From Pseudomonas sp. G34 (GTDB taxonomy: Bacteria; Pseudomonadota; Gammaproteobacteria; Pseudomonadales; Pseudomonadaceae): a DNA stretch of 64,000 nucleotides. Under the pieces are notes generated by a model, which was not told the DNA's origin, did no database searches, and saw only the letters and a program-made list of their open reading frames with translations. A program made the translations under genes and the position numbers. Numbering within the stretch: position 1 is the first letter of the stretch; every line of letters begins with the position of its first letter. The stretch is from NCBI RefSeq assembly GCF_031119625.1, contig NZ_JAVHZV010000010.1, positions 310,001-374,000 of the forward strand, read 5' to 3'. Below are positions 46,549-55,092 of the stretch, one piece after another.

Positions 46549-47316
46549 TCACCAGGGCAGCGGGCGCTCGGCGCGCAGTTTGCGCACCATGGCGGCGAAG
46601 ACGGTGTCGGCGAAGCCGCTGTCGCGGATCAGCATGGCGGTGAGGCTGGCGCATTTCTCGGCGACGCCTTCGCCCAGCGGGTTGTCCTCACCACCCAGGG
46701 CACCGGCGGCGCACTGGTTTTCGGCGGCGCGCTGCACGGTCCAGAGCAGGAAGAAGGTCTTTTCGATGCTGCTCTCGCCCACCGCGATGCCATGGTTGCG
46801 CAGCACCAGGATGTGCTTGTCGCCGAGGCTGGCGATCATCCGCGTTTTCTCGTCATCGAACAGGGTGATGCCTTCGAAGGTGTGATAGCCGATACGGCCG
46901 TAGAGCTGGGCGCCGTAGAAATCGTCATGGGTGAAGCCGCGCTTCTTCTGCACCACGGCGGAGATCGGCGTGGTGTGGGTGTGGATCACGCACTGGATGT
47001 CATCGCGGGCGCCGTGCACGGCGCTGTGCAGGGCGAAGCCGGCCGGGTTGCCGTGGTAGTCCGAGGGCTCCAGCTTGTTGCCGTGCAGGTCGACCTTGAG
47101 CAGGTTCGCCGGGGTGATTTCGCTGTAGTTGAGGCCGAACGGATTGACCAGATAATGGTGCGCCGGGCCGGGCAGGCGCGCGGAAATGTGGTTGAAGATG
47201 GTCTCGGTCCAGCCGAAGTAATCCACCAGGTGATAGCAATGGGCGAGCTTGACGCGCAGCGCCCATTCTTCATCGCTGCAGTGGGCGGGCTTGCCGGTAT
47301 CTTGAGTGGCGTTCAT
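46549..47316 (-). CDS. Class II aldolase/adducin family protein
   Basis: This 255-residue protein has the class II aldolase fold with the zinc ligands in CVIHTHTTP (about 109-117) and a further His in VLRNHGIAVGE. The acid/base region near FGLNYSEITPANLLKVDL is typical. It would cleave or decarboxylate a hydroxy-carbonyl compound. CAGGAGG precedes the start, and the gene follows the ketopantoate-reductase-like gene by 15 nt. Confidence 0.9.
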   Translation of the reverse strand: MNATQDTGKPAHCSDEEWALRVKLAHCYHLVDYFGWTETIFNHISARLPGPAHHYLVNPFGLNYSEITPANLLKVDLHGNKLEPSDYHGNPAGFALHSAVHGARDDIQCVIHTHTTPISAVVQKKRGFTHDDFYGAQLYGRIGYHTFEGITLFDDEKTRMIASLGDKHILVLRNHGIAVGESSIEKTFFLLWTVQRAAENQCAAGALGGEDNPLGEGVAEKCASLTAMLIRDSGFADTVFAAMVRKLRAERPLPW

Positions 47317-47331
47317 GGGCGGCCTCCTGAG

Positions 47332-48324
47332 TCAGTGAGTAGTTGGCTGTTCGCCGCGAAAGCGCGCCAGCGTGAGAATGTCCTGGGTGACCGGCATGCT
47401 GAGGCCCTGGTAGGCGGCCAACTCGACCACCGCATCGCCAATGGCTGCCAGCTCCAGCGGGCGGCCGTGCTGGTAGTCCTGCAGCATCGAGGTGCGCACC
47501 GCGCCCATGTCGGCACCGAGCCTCATGAAGGTCTCCGGGTCGAAGGTGATGCGCGCGCCATAGGCGGCGGCGATCAGCAGGCTTTCCTGAATGATCTTGG
47601 CGGTCACGCCGCGCAGGTCGGCGCGGCCATACAACTGCTCCAGGGTCGCGCCGGTGACCACCGACAGCGGGTTGGAGCTGAGGTTGGCGATGATCTTGGT
47701 CCATAGCGGGTCGCGAATATGCTCGCTGGCGCGGGCTTCGATACCGGCCTGCTCGACCAGTGCGCGAACCCAGTGCAGGCGCTCGCTGAGCTGCCCGTCC
47801 GGCTCGCCGAGAATCATCAGGTGCGGGTTGTCTGAGCGGGCCACGCCGGGCGCGTCGGTCTCGGCGGTGATGAACACCACGCAGCCGAGTATCCGCTGCA
47901 GGTCGAGGGCTGCGCTGAGGGTGCCGTCCGGGTCGACGGCCTGCACCTGGCGCTCGGCGAAACGCCCGGGCAGGCCATGGAAGTACCACCAGGGCACGCC
48001 ATTGACCACCGGCACCACCACCGTTTGGGGGCCGATCAGCGGCCCGAGGGTGGGCAGCAGGCCGGCCAGTGCTGGCGCCTTGGTGCAGATGAAGATCAGG
48101 TCCTGCTCGCCCAGTTCGGCGCAGCTGTCGCTGGCGTTCACCGGGCTGTGGTGGCTGCCGTCGAGGTCGCTCAGGCACACCCCGTTTTCGCGCAGCGCAG
48201 TCAGGGTTCTCCCGCGGGCCAGCACATTGACCGGCTGGCCGCTGGCGCCGAGCCTCGCGGCCAGGGTGCAGCCGATGGCGCCAGCACCGGCGATGCACAC
48301 GCGGCGGTGGGTGGGTGATGACAT
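47332..48324 (-). CDS. 2-dehydropantoate 2-reductase-like protein (PanE/ApbA family)
   Basis: This 330-residue NAD(P)-dependent reductase opens with the Rossmann motif CIAGAGAIGCTLAARLG (9-25). The C-terminal helical domain holds the catalytic lysine region (LWTKIIANLSSNPLSVVTGA). PanE makes pantoate, but copies in catabolic operons usually reduce another 2-keto or 3-keto acid, and that is more likely here. AAGGGAG precedes the start. It lies between the ABC transporter genes and the aldolase. Confidence 0.9.
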   Translation of the reverse strand: MSSPTHRRVCIAGAGAIGCTLAARLGASGQPVNVLARGRTLTALRENGVCLSDLDGSHHSPVNASDSCAELGEQDLIFICTKAPALAGLLPTLGPLIGPQTVVVPVVNGVPWWYFHGLPGRFAERQVQAVDPDGTLSAALDLQRILGCVVFITAETDAPGVARSDNPHLMILGEPDGQLSERLHWVRALVEQAGIEARASEHIRDPLWTKIIANLSSNPLSVVTGATLEQLYGRADLRGVTAKIIQESLLIAAAYGARITFDPETFMRLGADMGAVRTSMLQDYQHGRPLELAAIGDAVVELAAYQGLSMPVTQDILTLARFRGEQPTTH

Positions 48325-48369
48325 GGCGACTCCCTTTGGCCAGTGTGTTGAAGTGGGCGCCGCCGGGGG

Positions 48370-48411
48370 TCTGTACGAAAAGTCTCCGAGCGCAGGTACT
48401 TTTCGTACAGA
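48370..48411. repeat. Perfect 14-bp inverted repeat with 14-nt loop
   Basis: TCTGTACGAAAAGT (48370-48383) is mirrored exactly by ACTTTTCGTACAGA (48398-48411), ending 2 bp before the livF-like stop codon. No U-tract follows on either strand. It resembles two insertion-sequence ends brought together, or an mRNA stem separating transporter and enzyme genes. Confidence 0.8.
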
Positions 48412-48413
48412 GC

Positions 48414-49175
48414 CTAGCCGGCGAGCATTTCCTGATGCTTGCTGGCCAGGCCCAGGTAGGCCTCGATCACCCGCGGGTCATCGGCCAGTTCGGCGGCCGG
48501 GCCCTGCATGGCGATCTGCCCGGTTTCCAGCACGTAGGCGTAGTCGGCCACGCGCAGGGCAGCGCGGGCGTTCTGCTCGACCAGCAGGATCGACACGCCC
48601 TGGCGGCGCAGGTCGGCGATGATCCGGAAGATCTCCCGGGTGATCAGCGGTGCCAGGCCCAGGCTCGGTTCGTCGAGCATCAGCAGCTTGGGTTTGGCCA
48701 TCAGCGCGCGGCCCACGGCGAGCATCTGCCGTTCGCCGCCGGAGAGGGTGGCGGCCAGTTGCCCGCGGCGCTCGTGCAGGCGCGGGAACAGGCCATACAC
48801 CTCGCTCAAGGTCTTGCGCCAGTCACGGTCGCCCTGGCGCACGCGCTGGAAGGCGCCAAGCTGCAGGTTGTCTTCCACGCTCATGCTGTGGAACAGCTCG
48901 CGCTTCTCCGGCACCAGGCCCAGGCCGCGGCCGACCAGCACCTCGACTTCCGGCACGGCCTCCAGCGTGCCATCGAAATTCACCTGCCCACGGGAACCGA
49001 GTACGCCCATGATCGCCGACAGCAGGGTGGTCTTGCCGGCGCCGTTCGGGCCGATCACGGTGACGATCTGCCCCTCGCCAACGGTCAGGCTGGCGTTGCT
49101 CAGCGCCTCGACCTTGCCGTAGGCCACGCACAGGTCCTTCACTTCGAGCAGGGTGTTACCGGGTTGATTGCTCAT
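48414..49175 (-). CDS. Branched-chain-amino-acid-type ABC transporter ATPase (LivF-like)
   Basis: This 253-residue ATPase has Walker [10 protein letters not shown], signature LSGGERQ, Walker B LLMLDEPS and the LivF-typical [12 protein letters not shown] and [14 protein letters not shown]. It energises import together with the LivG half of the adjacent fusion protein. GGAGTGAAG lies before ATG 49175, and only 5 bp separate it from the LivMG gene. Confidence 0.94.
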   Translation of the reverse strand: MSNQPGNTLLEVKDLCVAYGKVEALSNASLTVGEGQIVTVIGPNGAGKTTLLSAIMGVLGSRGQVNFDGTLEAVPEVEVLVGRGLGLVPEKRELFHSMSVEDNLQLGAFQRVRQGDRDWRKTLSEVYGLFPRLHERRGQLAATLSGGERQMLAVGRALMAKPKLLMLDEPSLGLAPLITREIFRIIADLRRQGVSILLVEQNARAALRVADYAYVLETGQIAMQGPAAELADDPRVIEAYLGLASKHQEMLAG

Positions 49176-49180
49176 CGTCT

Positions 49181-50983
49181 TCACTCCGCTGCGCCCAGGT
49201 AGGCTTCGAGTACCGCCGGATTTTTCTGCACCTCGTCTGGCAGGCCTTCGGCGATCTTCTGGCCGAATTCCATCACCACCACGCGATCCACCAGGCCCAT
49301 CACGAAGTCCATGTCGTGCTCCACCAGGAGGATCGCCATGCCTTCGCTGCGCAGCTTGCGCAGCAGCTCGGCGAGCGCCTGTTTCTCCTTGTGGCGCAGG
49401 CCGGCGGCGGGCTCGTCGAGCAGCAGCAGGCAGGGGTCGGCGCACAGCGCGCGGGCGATTTCCAGGATGCGTTGCTGGCCCAGCGCCAGGCTGCCGGCTT
49501 CCTCGTAGAGGTAGTCGCCGAGGCCGACGCGTTCCAGCTGGCGACGCGCTTCACGCAGCAGTTCGGCCTCCTCGCCGCGCTCGCTGTGCAGCAGCGCCGG
49601 CACGATGCCCTTGTTGCCGCGCAGGTGCGCGCCGATGGCGACGTTTTCCAGCACGCTCATGGTCGGCAGCAGTTTCACGTGCTGGAAGGTGCGGCTCATG
49701 CCCAGCCGGGCGATGCGCCGCGAGGCGATGCCGTTGATGCGCTGGCCAAGGAACAGCACGTCGCCTTCGGTGGGCAAGTCCACCCCGGAGATCTGGTTGA
49801 ACAGCGTGCTTTTGCCGGCACCGTTGGGGCCGATCAGGGCGAGGATCTCGCCGGCGTGGATGCTCAGGTTCATGCGGTCGTTGGCCACCAGGCCGCCGAA
49901 GCGCTTGGTCACCTCACGGGCCTGGAGAATCAGCTCGCCGCTCGCCGGCAACTGCCGCCGCGGCAACTCGGGTGGTTGCTCATCGGCCCTCGGTGCACCC
50001 TTGCCCTGGCGCCAGCGGGCCGGGGTCAGGCGCAGCAGCAGCGGCCACAGGCCGCCCGGTGCGCGTTGCATGAGCAGCACGATAAGCAGGCCGAAGACGA
50101 TGGTTTCGTAGTTGCCCTGGCTGCCCAGCAGCAGCGGCAGCCAGTCCTGCAGCCACTGCTTGAGCAGGGTCAGGATGCCGGCGCCGAGCAGCGCGCCCCA
50201 GACGCTGCCCACGCCGCCGATCAGCGCCATGAACAGGTACTCGATGCCCATGTGCAGGCCGAACGGCGTGGGGTTCACGAAGCGCTGGTTGTGGGCGTAC
50301 AGCCAGCCGGACAGGGCGGCCAGCAGCGCCGAGATGACGAAGATCACCAGCTTCGCGCGGAAGGTATTCACGCCCATCGACTCGGCCATCACCTGGCCGC
50401 CCTTGAGGGCACGAATCGCCCGGCCCTCACGGGAGTTGAGCAGGTTCTGCACCAGCAGCATGGCCAGCAGCAGGATCACCCAGATCAGGTAGAACATCTT
50501 CCAGCCCTTATCCAGCAGCATGCCGAACAGCGAGATGGGCGGCAGGCCGCTCATGCCGGTGTGGCCGCCAAGGCCGTCGAGGGTGCCGAACAGGTAGTAG
50601 AGGGAGATACCCCAGGCGATGGTGCCCAGCGGCAGGTAGTGGCCGGACAGCTTCAGGGTCAGCGCACCGAGCAGCAGCGCCACCGTGGCGGTCAGGGTGA
50701 TGCCGAGCAGCAGCGCCAGCCACGGCGAGCCACCGGCCCAGGCCAGCCAGGCAGGCAATTGCTCGGTAGCGGTCAGGTACGCGCTGGTGTAGGCACCCAG
50801 GCCGACGAACGCCGCCTGGCCGAAGCTGGTCATGCCGCCCACGCCGGTGAGCAGCACCAGGCCGAGCACCACCAGGGTGTACAGGCCGATGTAGTTGAGC
50901 AGGGTGATCTGGAAGGTCGGCAGCGCCAGGGGCGCGATGCCGAGCAGCAGGACGAAGACGAACAGCAGGGCGCGCAGGTTCAT
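49181..50983 (-). CDS. Fused LivM permease - LivG ATPase subunit
   Basis: This 600-residue protein joins two subunits that are usually separate. Residues about 1-320 are a LivM-type permease with around ten membrane segments ([59 protein letters not shown]). A linker (about 325-350) leads into a LivG-type ATPase with Walker [10 protein letters not shown], the LivG marker RTFQHVKLL, signature LALGQQR and Walker [12 protein letters not shown]. The frame is unbroken. It overlaps livH-like by 4 nt. Such fusions are known in Liv-type importers of non-classical substrates. Confidence 0.94.
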   Translation of the reverse strand: MNLRALLFVFVLLLGIAPLALPTFQITLLNYIGLYTLVVLGLVLLTGVGGMTSFGQAAFVGLGAYTSAYLTATEQLPAWLAWAGGSPWLALLLGITLTATVALLLGALTLKLSGHYLPLGTIAWGISLYYLFGTLDGLGGHTGMSGLPPISLFGMLLDKGWKMFYLIWVILLLAMLLVQNLLNSREGRAIRALKGGQVMAESMGVNTFRAKLVIFVISALLAALSGWLYAHNQRFVNPTPFGLHMGIEYLFMALIGGVGSVWGALLGAGILTLLKQWLQDWLPLLLGSQGNYETIVFGLLIVLLMQRAPGGLWPLLLRLTPARWRQGKGAPRADEQPPELPRRQLPASGELILQAREVTKRFGGLVANDRMNLSIHAGEILALIGPNGAGKSTLFNQISGVDLPTEGDVLFLGQRINGIASRRIARLGMSRTFQHVKLLPTMSVLENVAIGAHLRGNKGIVPALLHSERGEEAELLREARRQLERVGLGDYLYEEAGSLALGQQRILEIARALCADPCLLLLDEPAAGLRHKEKQALAELLRKLRSEGMAILLVEHDMDFVMGLVDRVVVMEFGQKIAEGLPDEVQKNPAVLEAYLGAAE

Positions 50984-52017
50984 TCTTCTTCCTCCACGTG
51001 ACGGCTGGTGAGCGAGCGCCAGAGCAGGAACGGAATGATCAGGGTGAACACGATGATCTCTTTATAGGTACTGGCCCAGAACATCGAGAAGGCTTCGATC
51101 AGGCCGACCGCCAGGGCGCCGAGGGCGGCCACCGGGTAGCTGACCAGGCCGCCGATGATGGCGCCGACGAAACCCTTGAGGCTGATCACGAAGCCGGAGT
51201 CGAAATACAGGGTGGTGATCGGCGCGATGAGAATCCCCGACAGCGCGCCGATGAAGGTCGCCATGGCGAAGGTGGCCTTGCCCGCCAGGGTCGGCGAGAT
51301 GCCCATCAGCCGTGCGCCCATGCGGTTCACCGCAGTGGCTCGCAGTGCCTTGCCATACAGGCTGCGCTCGAAGAACAGGAACAGGCTGATGATCAGCATC
51401 AGCGACACGGCGATGACCCACAGCGTCTGGCTGTTGAGGGTCACCGGGCCGAGCTCCAGGCCGGCTTCGGAGAATGGCCGGGTGCGTGCGCCCTCCGGGC
51501 CGAACAGCAGCAGGCCGACGCCGACCATGGCCACGTGCACGGCGATGGAGACGATCAGCAGCACCAGCGGATGGGCGCCGGCCACCGGCTGGAAGAACAG
51601 CCGGTAGATCTGCGGGCCCAGCGGCACCACCAGGGCCAGGGTCAGCAGTGCCTGCAGGGCCATCGGCAGCTCGGCCAGGGGCAGGTTGCGCACCAGCAGC
51701 ACCATCGCCACGGCGTACAAGAGCTTCACCGGCACCCAGCGCGGCAGCCGGAAGGCGTGGCCGCTGCGCAGCGCGCCGATCAGGTCGAGGCTGCAGTCGA
51801 CCAGGGTCAGGCCGAGCAGCAGCCAGACCAGTGCGGTCGGCTGGCCGGCCTGCAGGGCGGCCATGGTCAGCGCGCCGTAGGTCACGTATTCACCCTGCGG
51901 GATCAGCAGGATCCGGGTCACGGTGAACACCAGGAGAATGGAGAGCGCCAGCAGCGCGTAGATCGCGCCATTGGTCACGCCATCCTGGCCGAGCAGCAGG
52001 GCTATCTGGAAATTCAT
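50980..52017 (-). CDS. Branched-chain-amino-acid-type ABC transporter permease (LivH-like)
   Basis: This 345-residue permease has about eight or nine membrane helices and the family markers NGAIYALLALSILLVFTVTR, then QGEYVTYGALT, ALRATAVNRMGARLMGI and FIGALSGILIAPITTLY. The start ATG 52017 gives the normal LivH opening. It forms the channel with the LivM half of the next protein. A 112-bp gap separates it from the binding-protein gene. Confidence 0.93.
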   Translation of the reverse strand: MNFQIALLLGQDGVTNGAIYALLALSILLVFTVTRILLIPQGEYVTYGALTMAALQAGQPTALVWLLLGLTLVDCSLDLIGALRSGHAFRLPRWVPVKLLYAVAMVLLVRNLPLAELPMALQALLTLALVVPLGPQIYRLFFQPVAGAHPLVLLIVSIAVHVAMVGVGLLLFGPEGARTRPFSEAGLELGPVTLNSQTLWVIAVSLMLIISLFLFFERSLYGKALRATAVNRMGARLMGISPTLAGKATFAMATFIGALSGILIAPITTLYFDSGFVISLKGFVGAIIGGLVSYPVAALGALAVGLIEAFSMFWASTYKEIIVFTLIIPFLLWRSLTSRHVEEEE

Positions 52018-52129
52018 GGGGGCAACATCCTTCGCATGCAGGGCTGGGCACGCGCGCGATAGACCCCGGCCCACAGGCCGAGGCGCATCTGACGGCGAGC
52101 GTGTTAGCGGTGCCGGGCACCGGCCTGGG

Positions 52130-53278
52130 TTACTTGAGCAGTACCCACTTGCCGCCTTTCACGGTGATCAGCTCACGGCCACGCACGTCGAAGCCGCTGT
52201 GGTCTTCCGGGCTCATGTTGTACACGCCCTGGGTGCCGGCCAGTTCGTGGGTCTGCTCCAGGGCATCGCGCAGGGCGGCGCGAAACTCCGGCGTGCCCGG
52301 CTGGCCTTTTTGCAGGGCGGTAGGGATGGCCTTCTCCAGCAGCAGGCCGGCGTCATAGACGTTGGCGCCGAAGGTCGCCGGCGCGCTGCCGTTGAGCTTG
52401 GTGTAGTCATCGATATAGCTGCGGGCCACGCCCTTGGAGGGGTGGTCGTCCGGCATCTCGTCGAGCACCAGCATCAGGCTGGCCGCCAGCACCGTGCCCT
52501 CGACCTTGCGCCCGCCGAGCTGCAGGAAGGCCGGCAGCGCCGCGCCGTGGGTCTGGTAGACCTGGCCCTTGTAACCCTGGTCGACCAGGGTGGCTTGCGG
52601 CATTACCGCCGAGCCGCCGGGTGCGGCGACCAGTACGGCGTCAGGGCGCTGGGAAAGGACTTTCAGGCTCTGCCCGGTCACCGAGGTGTCCTGGCGCTGG
52701 AAGCGCTCGTTGGCGACGATCCTGATGCCGTTCTTGGCGGCCAGGGCGGTCATCACCTTGCCCCAGTTCTCGCCGTAGGGGTCGGCCGTGCCGATCAGGC
52801 CCAGGGTCTTCACGCCGTTCTTGACCATGTGTTCGGTCAGCGCCTCGGCGATCAGCTCATCGTTCTGGGTGGTCTTGAACACCCATTTCTTCTGCTCGTT
52901 CATCGGCAGCACCACGGCGGCGGTGCCCACCGGGGCGAGCAGCGGCGTGCCCGACTCGGCGGCGAACTGGATGACGCCCATGGCGTTGGGTGAGCCGCTC
53001 GGGCCGATGATGGCGTCGACCTTCTCCTCATCGAGCAGCTTCTTGAAGGCCTTGACCGTGGCGGTCGGGTCGCTGCCGTCGTCGAGTGCGACGTAGCGGA
53101 TGGTCTCGCCGCCGGCTTCGCTCGGCATCAGCGCGATGCTGTTTTTCTGCGGGATGCCGACCAGCGCGATAGGCCCGGTCGAGGAGGTGATGACGCCGAT
53201 CTTCACGTCGGCCTGAGCCGTTATCGACGCGCAGAGCGCGCCCAGTAGCAGGGTGGACACAGCTTTTTTGAGCAGCAT
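52130..53278 (-). CDS. ABC transporter substrate-binding protein (Leu/Ile/Val-type fold)
   Basis: This 382-residue periplasmic protein has a signal peptide ending AQA and the opening VKIGVITSSTGPIALVG of LivJ/LivK-type receptors, followed by VDAIIGPSGSPNAMGV. The family has broadened to aromatic acids, amides, urea and others, so the ligand is open. It is first in a minus-strand set with LivH-, LivMG- and LivF-like genes, and lies downstream of a sigma-54 promoter. Because it is divergent from the auxin-degradation genes, uptake of an indole compound or conjugate is a reasonable guess. Confidence 0.93.
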   Translation of the reverse strand: MLLKKAVSTLLLGALCASITAQADVKIGVITSSTGPIALVGIPQKNSIALMPSEAGGETIRYVALDDGSDPTATVKAFKKLLDEEKVDAIIGPSGSPNAMGVIQFAAESGTPLLAPVGTAAVVLPMNEQKKWVFKTTQNDELIAEALTEHMVKNGVKTLGLIGTADPYGENWGKVMTALAAKNGIRIVANERFQRQDTSVTGQSLKVLSQRPDAVLVAAPGGSAVMPQATLVDQGYKGQVYQTHGAALPAFLQLGGRKVEGTVLAASLMLVLDEMPDDHPSKGVARSYIDDYTKLNGSAPATFGANVYDAGLLLEKAIPTALQKGQPGTPEFRAALRDALEQTHELAGTQGVYNMSPEDHSGFDVRGRELITVKGGKWVLLK

Positions 53279-53421
53279 GTCGTACTCCGGGGTGCAGGGC
53301 TAATAACGGGCTCAACAGCCGTACCGCGGGGGTAGGGGTATCGCCTTCTCGTAATGGGCTCGGTGTTGTCACCGGCATAGCGCAACCGGTGGACAGCCAG
53401 CGGTGCAGCTGACGGGGAAAT

Positions 53422-53437
53422 TGCAGGTTGCATGCCA
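53422..53437 (-). promoter_or_regulatory. Sigma-54 promoter facing the ABC transporter operon
   Basis: On the minus strand TGGCATGCAACCTGCA has the invariant GG and GC at exact sigma-54 spacing and differs from TGGCACG-N4-TTGCA at two fixed positions. Transcription would start near 53410, leaving about 130 nt before the binding-protein ATG. The activator would be an enhancer-binding protein such as NtrC or another not in view. Confidence 0.7.
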
Positions 53438-53587
53438 GAAATTTTCCAGCCGGGCTGGCGCAGCGCAGGTGGGTGGCCTGCCGAGGCGGCCGGCGGAGGC
53501 CCGATTTCGGCCCGGCGGAAAGCTGCCTGGGAGCAGCAAAACCAAGGGTTCGAGCGAGAATTTTTCCGGCTATTTTCAGCTTTAAAA

Positions 53588-53620
53588 ATGGTGTTTTTAT
53601 GGTGTTTTTATGGTGTTTTT
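53588..53620. repeat. Three tandem 11-bp repeats with phased T5 tracts
   Basis: ATGGTGTTTTT occurs three times without error. T5 tracts spaced 11 bp apart are in phase with the DNA helix and should bend it. The site lies 150-200 bp upstream of the sigma-54 promoter, where a bend would help an enhancer-bound activator reach the polymerase. Confidence 0.8.
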
Positions 53621-53799
53621 TCAGGTGTAAATTTTTTCTATCAGCGCTGTTTTAGCGATTTTTATTTTTGATCAAAAAATAGTCAGGTAACACCTGTGCC
53701 CACCGATGATTTTCATGTGAGATTTATTAAATAACTGTTTTATATGGGTTATTAGGCGATCCTTCGGTTGGTTTGCTGATTTTGATGGCGTTACCGAAA

Positions 53800-53816
53800 T
53801 GCACGCACTTGGTGCT
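53800..53816. promoter_or_regulatory. NtrC-like enhancer site
   Basis: TGCACGCACTTGGTGCT fits the NtrC pattern TGCAC-N6-GGTGC as seen in E. coli glnA enhancers. A second GCACCAA at 53832-53838 forms an inverted repeat with TTGGTGC here. It could serve either divergent operon. The match is by pattern only. Confidence 0.45.
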
Positions 53817-53856
53817 TTTTAGTGGAAAAGTGCACCAAATTACTCACCAATTAATT

Positions 53857-53874
53857 TTGAATATTCAATTGACA
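53857..53874 (+). promoter_or_regulatory. Palindrome TTGAATATTCAA abutting a TTGACA -35 box
   Basis: A perfect 12-bp AT-rich palindrome (53857-53868) touches TTGACA (53869-53874), upstream of the amidase gene. The size and composition suit a MarR-type operator, and repression of the iac operon by an IacR-like protein is the obvious idea. No good -10 box was found; GATTTT at 17 bp is weak. Confidence 0.4.
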
Positions 53875-53956
53875 ATTCACGTAATTCTGACGATTTTAGA
53901 TTTACGCGAATCGGCAGCGTTGGCTGCCCGACGCAACGTTCAAGTAGGTGAGTGGC

Positions 53957-55078
53957 ATGAAGATGGTCATCGAGCACATGAAGCTGGGCGGCACCGGACT
54001 GACGGTGATGGTCAAGGACACCCTCGACATCGCCGGCTACCCGACCCGCGCCTCCAGCCGTGCCCTGCAGGATGCCGCGCCGGCCGAGCAGCATGCTGCA
54101 GTGGTCGAGCGTGTGCTGGCAGGCGGCTGCCAGATCCTCGGCAAGACCGTGCTGCATGAACTGGCCTACGGCACCACCGGCATCAACGCCTATGCCGGCA
54201 CCGCGGAAAACCCGCGCTACCCCGGGCGCATTCCTGGTGGCTCTTCCAGCGGTTCGGCCGCTGCGGTTGCCGCTGGCCTGTGTGATTTCTCCCTGGGCAC
54301 CGACACCGGCGGCTCGGTGCGCATTCCCGCCTGCTGTTGTGGCGTGTTCGGCTTCAAACCCACCTTCGGCCGTATCGACCGCCGCGGCGTTATGCCCGCC
54401 CAGACCAGCCTGGACTGCATCGGGCCATTCGCCCGCAAGCTGTCGACGCTGAACGAGGCGATGGCGGTGATCGACCCGTCGTTCGGGGCGGCGCCCGAGC
54501 TGGGCGACATCCGTATCGGCGTGGTGGCGGTGCAGGCCGCCAGCGATATTCAGAACGCCATCGATGCCCTGCTCGACGCCAGCGACCTGCCCCTGGGCCG
54601 TGTCGAGCTGCCAGGCCTGCAGGCCGCTTACGACGCCGGCATGGCGGTGATCAACCGGGAAACCTGGAACGCCTGCGGCCACCTGCTCGACACCGGCCTG
54701 GTCGGCGCCGACATCGCCGGGCGCCTCGAGGCTGCCGGGCAGACCAGCGATGCCGCCCTGGCCGAGGCCGAACAGGTACGTACGCGTTTCACTGCCGAAG
54801 TGGACGCCGCCCTCGAGCGCTTCAGCGTACTGGCCCTGCCGACCATGCCCGATTACCCGCTGCGCCTCGAAGAGGCCGCCGACACCCGTGCGGTACTCGG
54901 CATGACCGCTTTCGTACGCCCCTTCAACCTGTCTGGCCACCCGGCACTGAGCATTCCCTGCGAAGGGCAGGCCGGGTTGCCGGTCGGCCTGCAACTGATC
55001 GCCGCCAAGGGCGCCGACGAACTGCTGCTGGCAGTCGCCGGCGAGCTGTTGCGGCGCCTCGACTCCAACCTCCTGTGA
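53957..55078 (+). CDS. iacH: Amidase, IacH-like (amidase signature family)
   Basis: This 373-residue amidase has the Ser-cisSer-Lys triad: Lys20 (VMVKDTLD), the Gly/Ser loop GGSSSGS (94-100) and the nucleophile Ser120 (TDTGGSVR). It is shorter than usual for the family (450-500). It leads the iac cluster, 14 bp before iacA. IacH of the auxin-degradation cluster is an amidase of unclear role; hydrolysis of indole-3-acetamide or of indole-acetate conjugates to free auxin is likely. I prefer ATG 53957 with TAGGTGAG upstream; GTG 53948 is possible. Confidence 0.85.
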   Translation: MKMVIEHMKLGGTGLTVMVKDTLDIAGYPTRASSRALQDAAPAEQHAAVVERVLAGGCQILGKTVLHELAYGTTGINAYAGTAENPRYPGRIPGGSSSGSAAAVAAGLCDFSLGTDTGGSVRIPACCCGVFGFKPTFGRIDRRGVMPAQTSLDCIGPFARKLSTLNEAMAVIDPSFGAAPELGDIRIGVVAVQAASDIQNAIDALLDASDLPLGRVELPGLQAAYDAGMAVINRETWNACGHLLDTGLVGADIAGRLEAAGQTSDAALAEAEQVRTRFTAEVDAALERFSVLALPTMPDYPLRLEEAADTRAVLGMTAFVRPFNLSGHPALSIPCEGQAGLPVGLQLIAAKGADELLLAVAGELLRRLDSNLL

Positions 55079-55092
55079 TCCCGGAGCCTGTC

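Larger units (their letters stand above)
53279..53956. other. 678-bp divergent control region, no gene
   Basis: This gap between the ABC transporter set and the iac set has a sharp fall in GC from about 53560 to 53900. It holds a sigma-54 promoter facing the ABC genes, an 11-bp triplicated T-tract, a 14-bp palindrome TTTTTGATCAAAAA (53665-53678), an NtrC-like box and a palindrome beside a TTGACA. A 79-codon frame at 53432-53671 has no ribosome-binding site and repeats within it, so I do not call it. Confidence 0.7.

Noticed and set aside
53588..53620. Short tandem repeats as a CRISPR-like or phase-variation tract
   Set aside because: Only three 11-bp units with no spacers and no reading frame depending on them; helical phasing explains them better.
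53432..53671. 79-codon plus-strand frame in the divergent control region
   Set aside because: No ribosome-binding site, it spans the T-tract repeats and AT shift, and it starts inside the sigma-54 promoter.
53921..53935. TGGCTGCCCGACGCA as a sigma-54 promoter for iac
   Set aside because: The GG-to-GC spacing is one base short, which sigma-54 does not tolerate.
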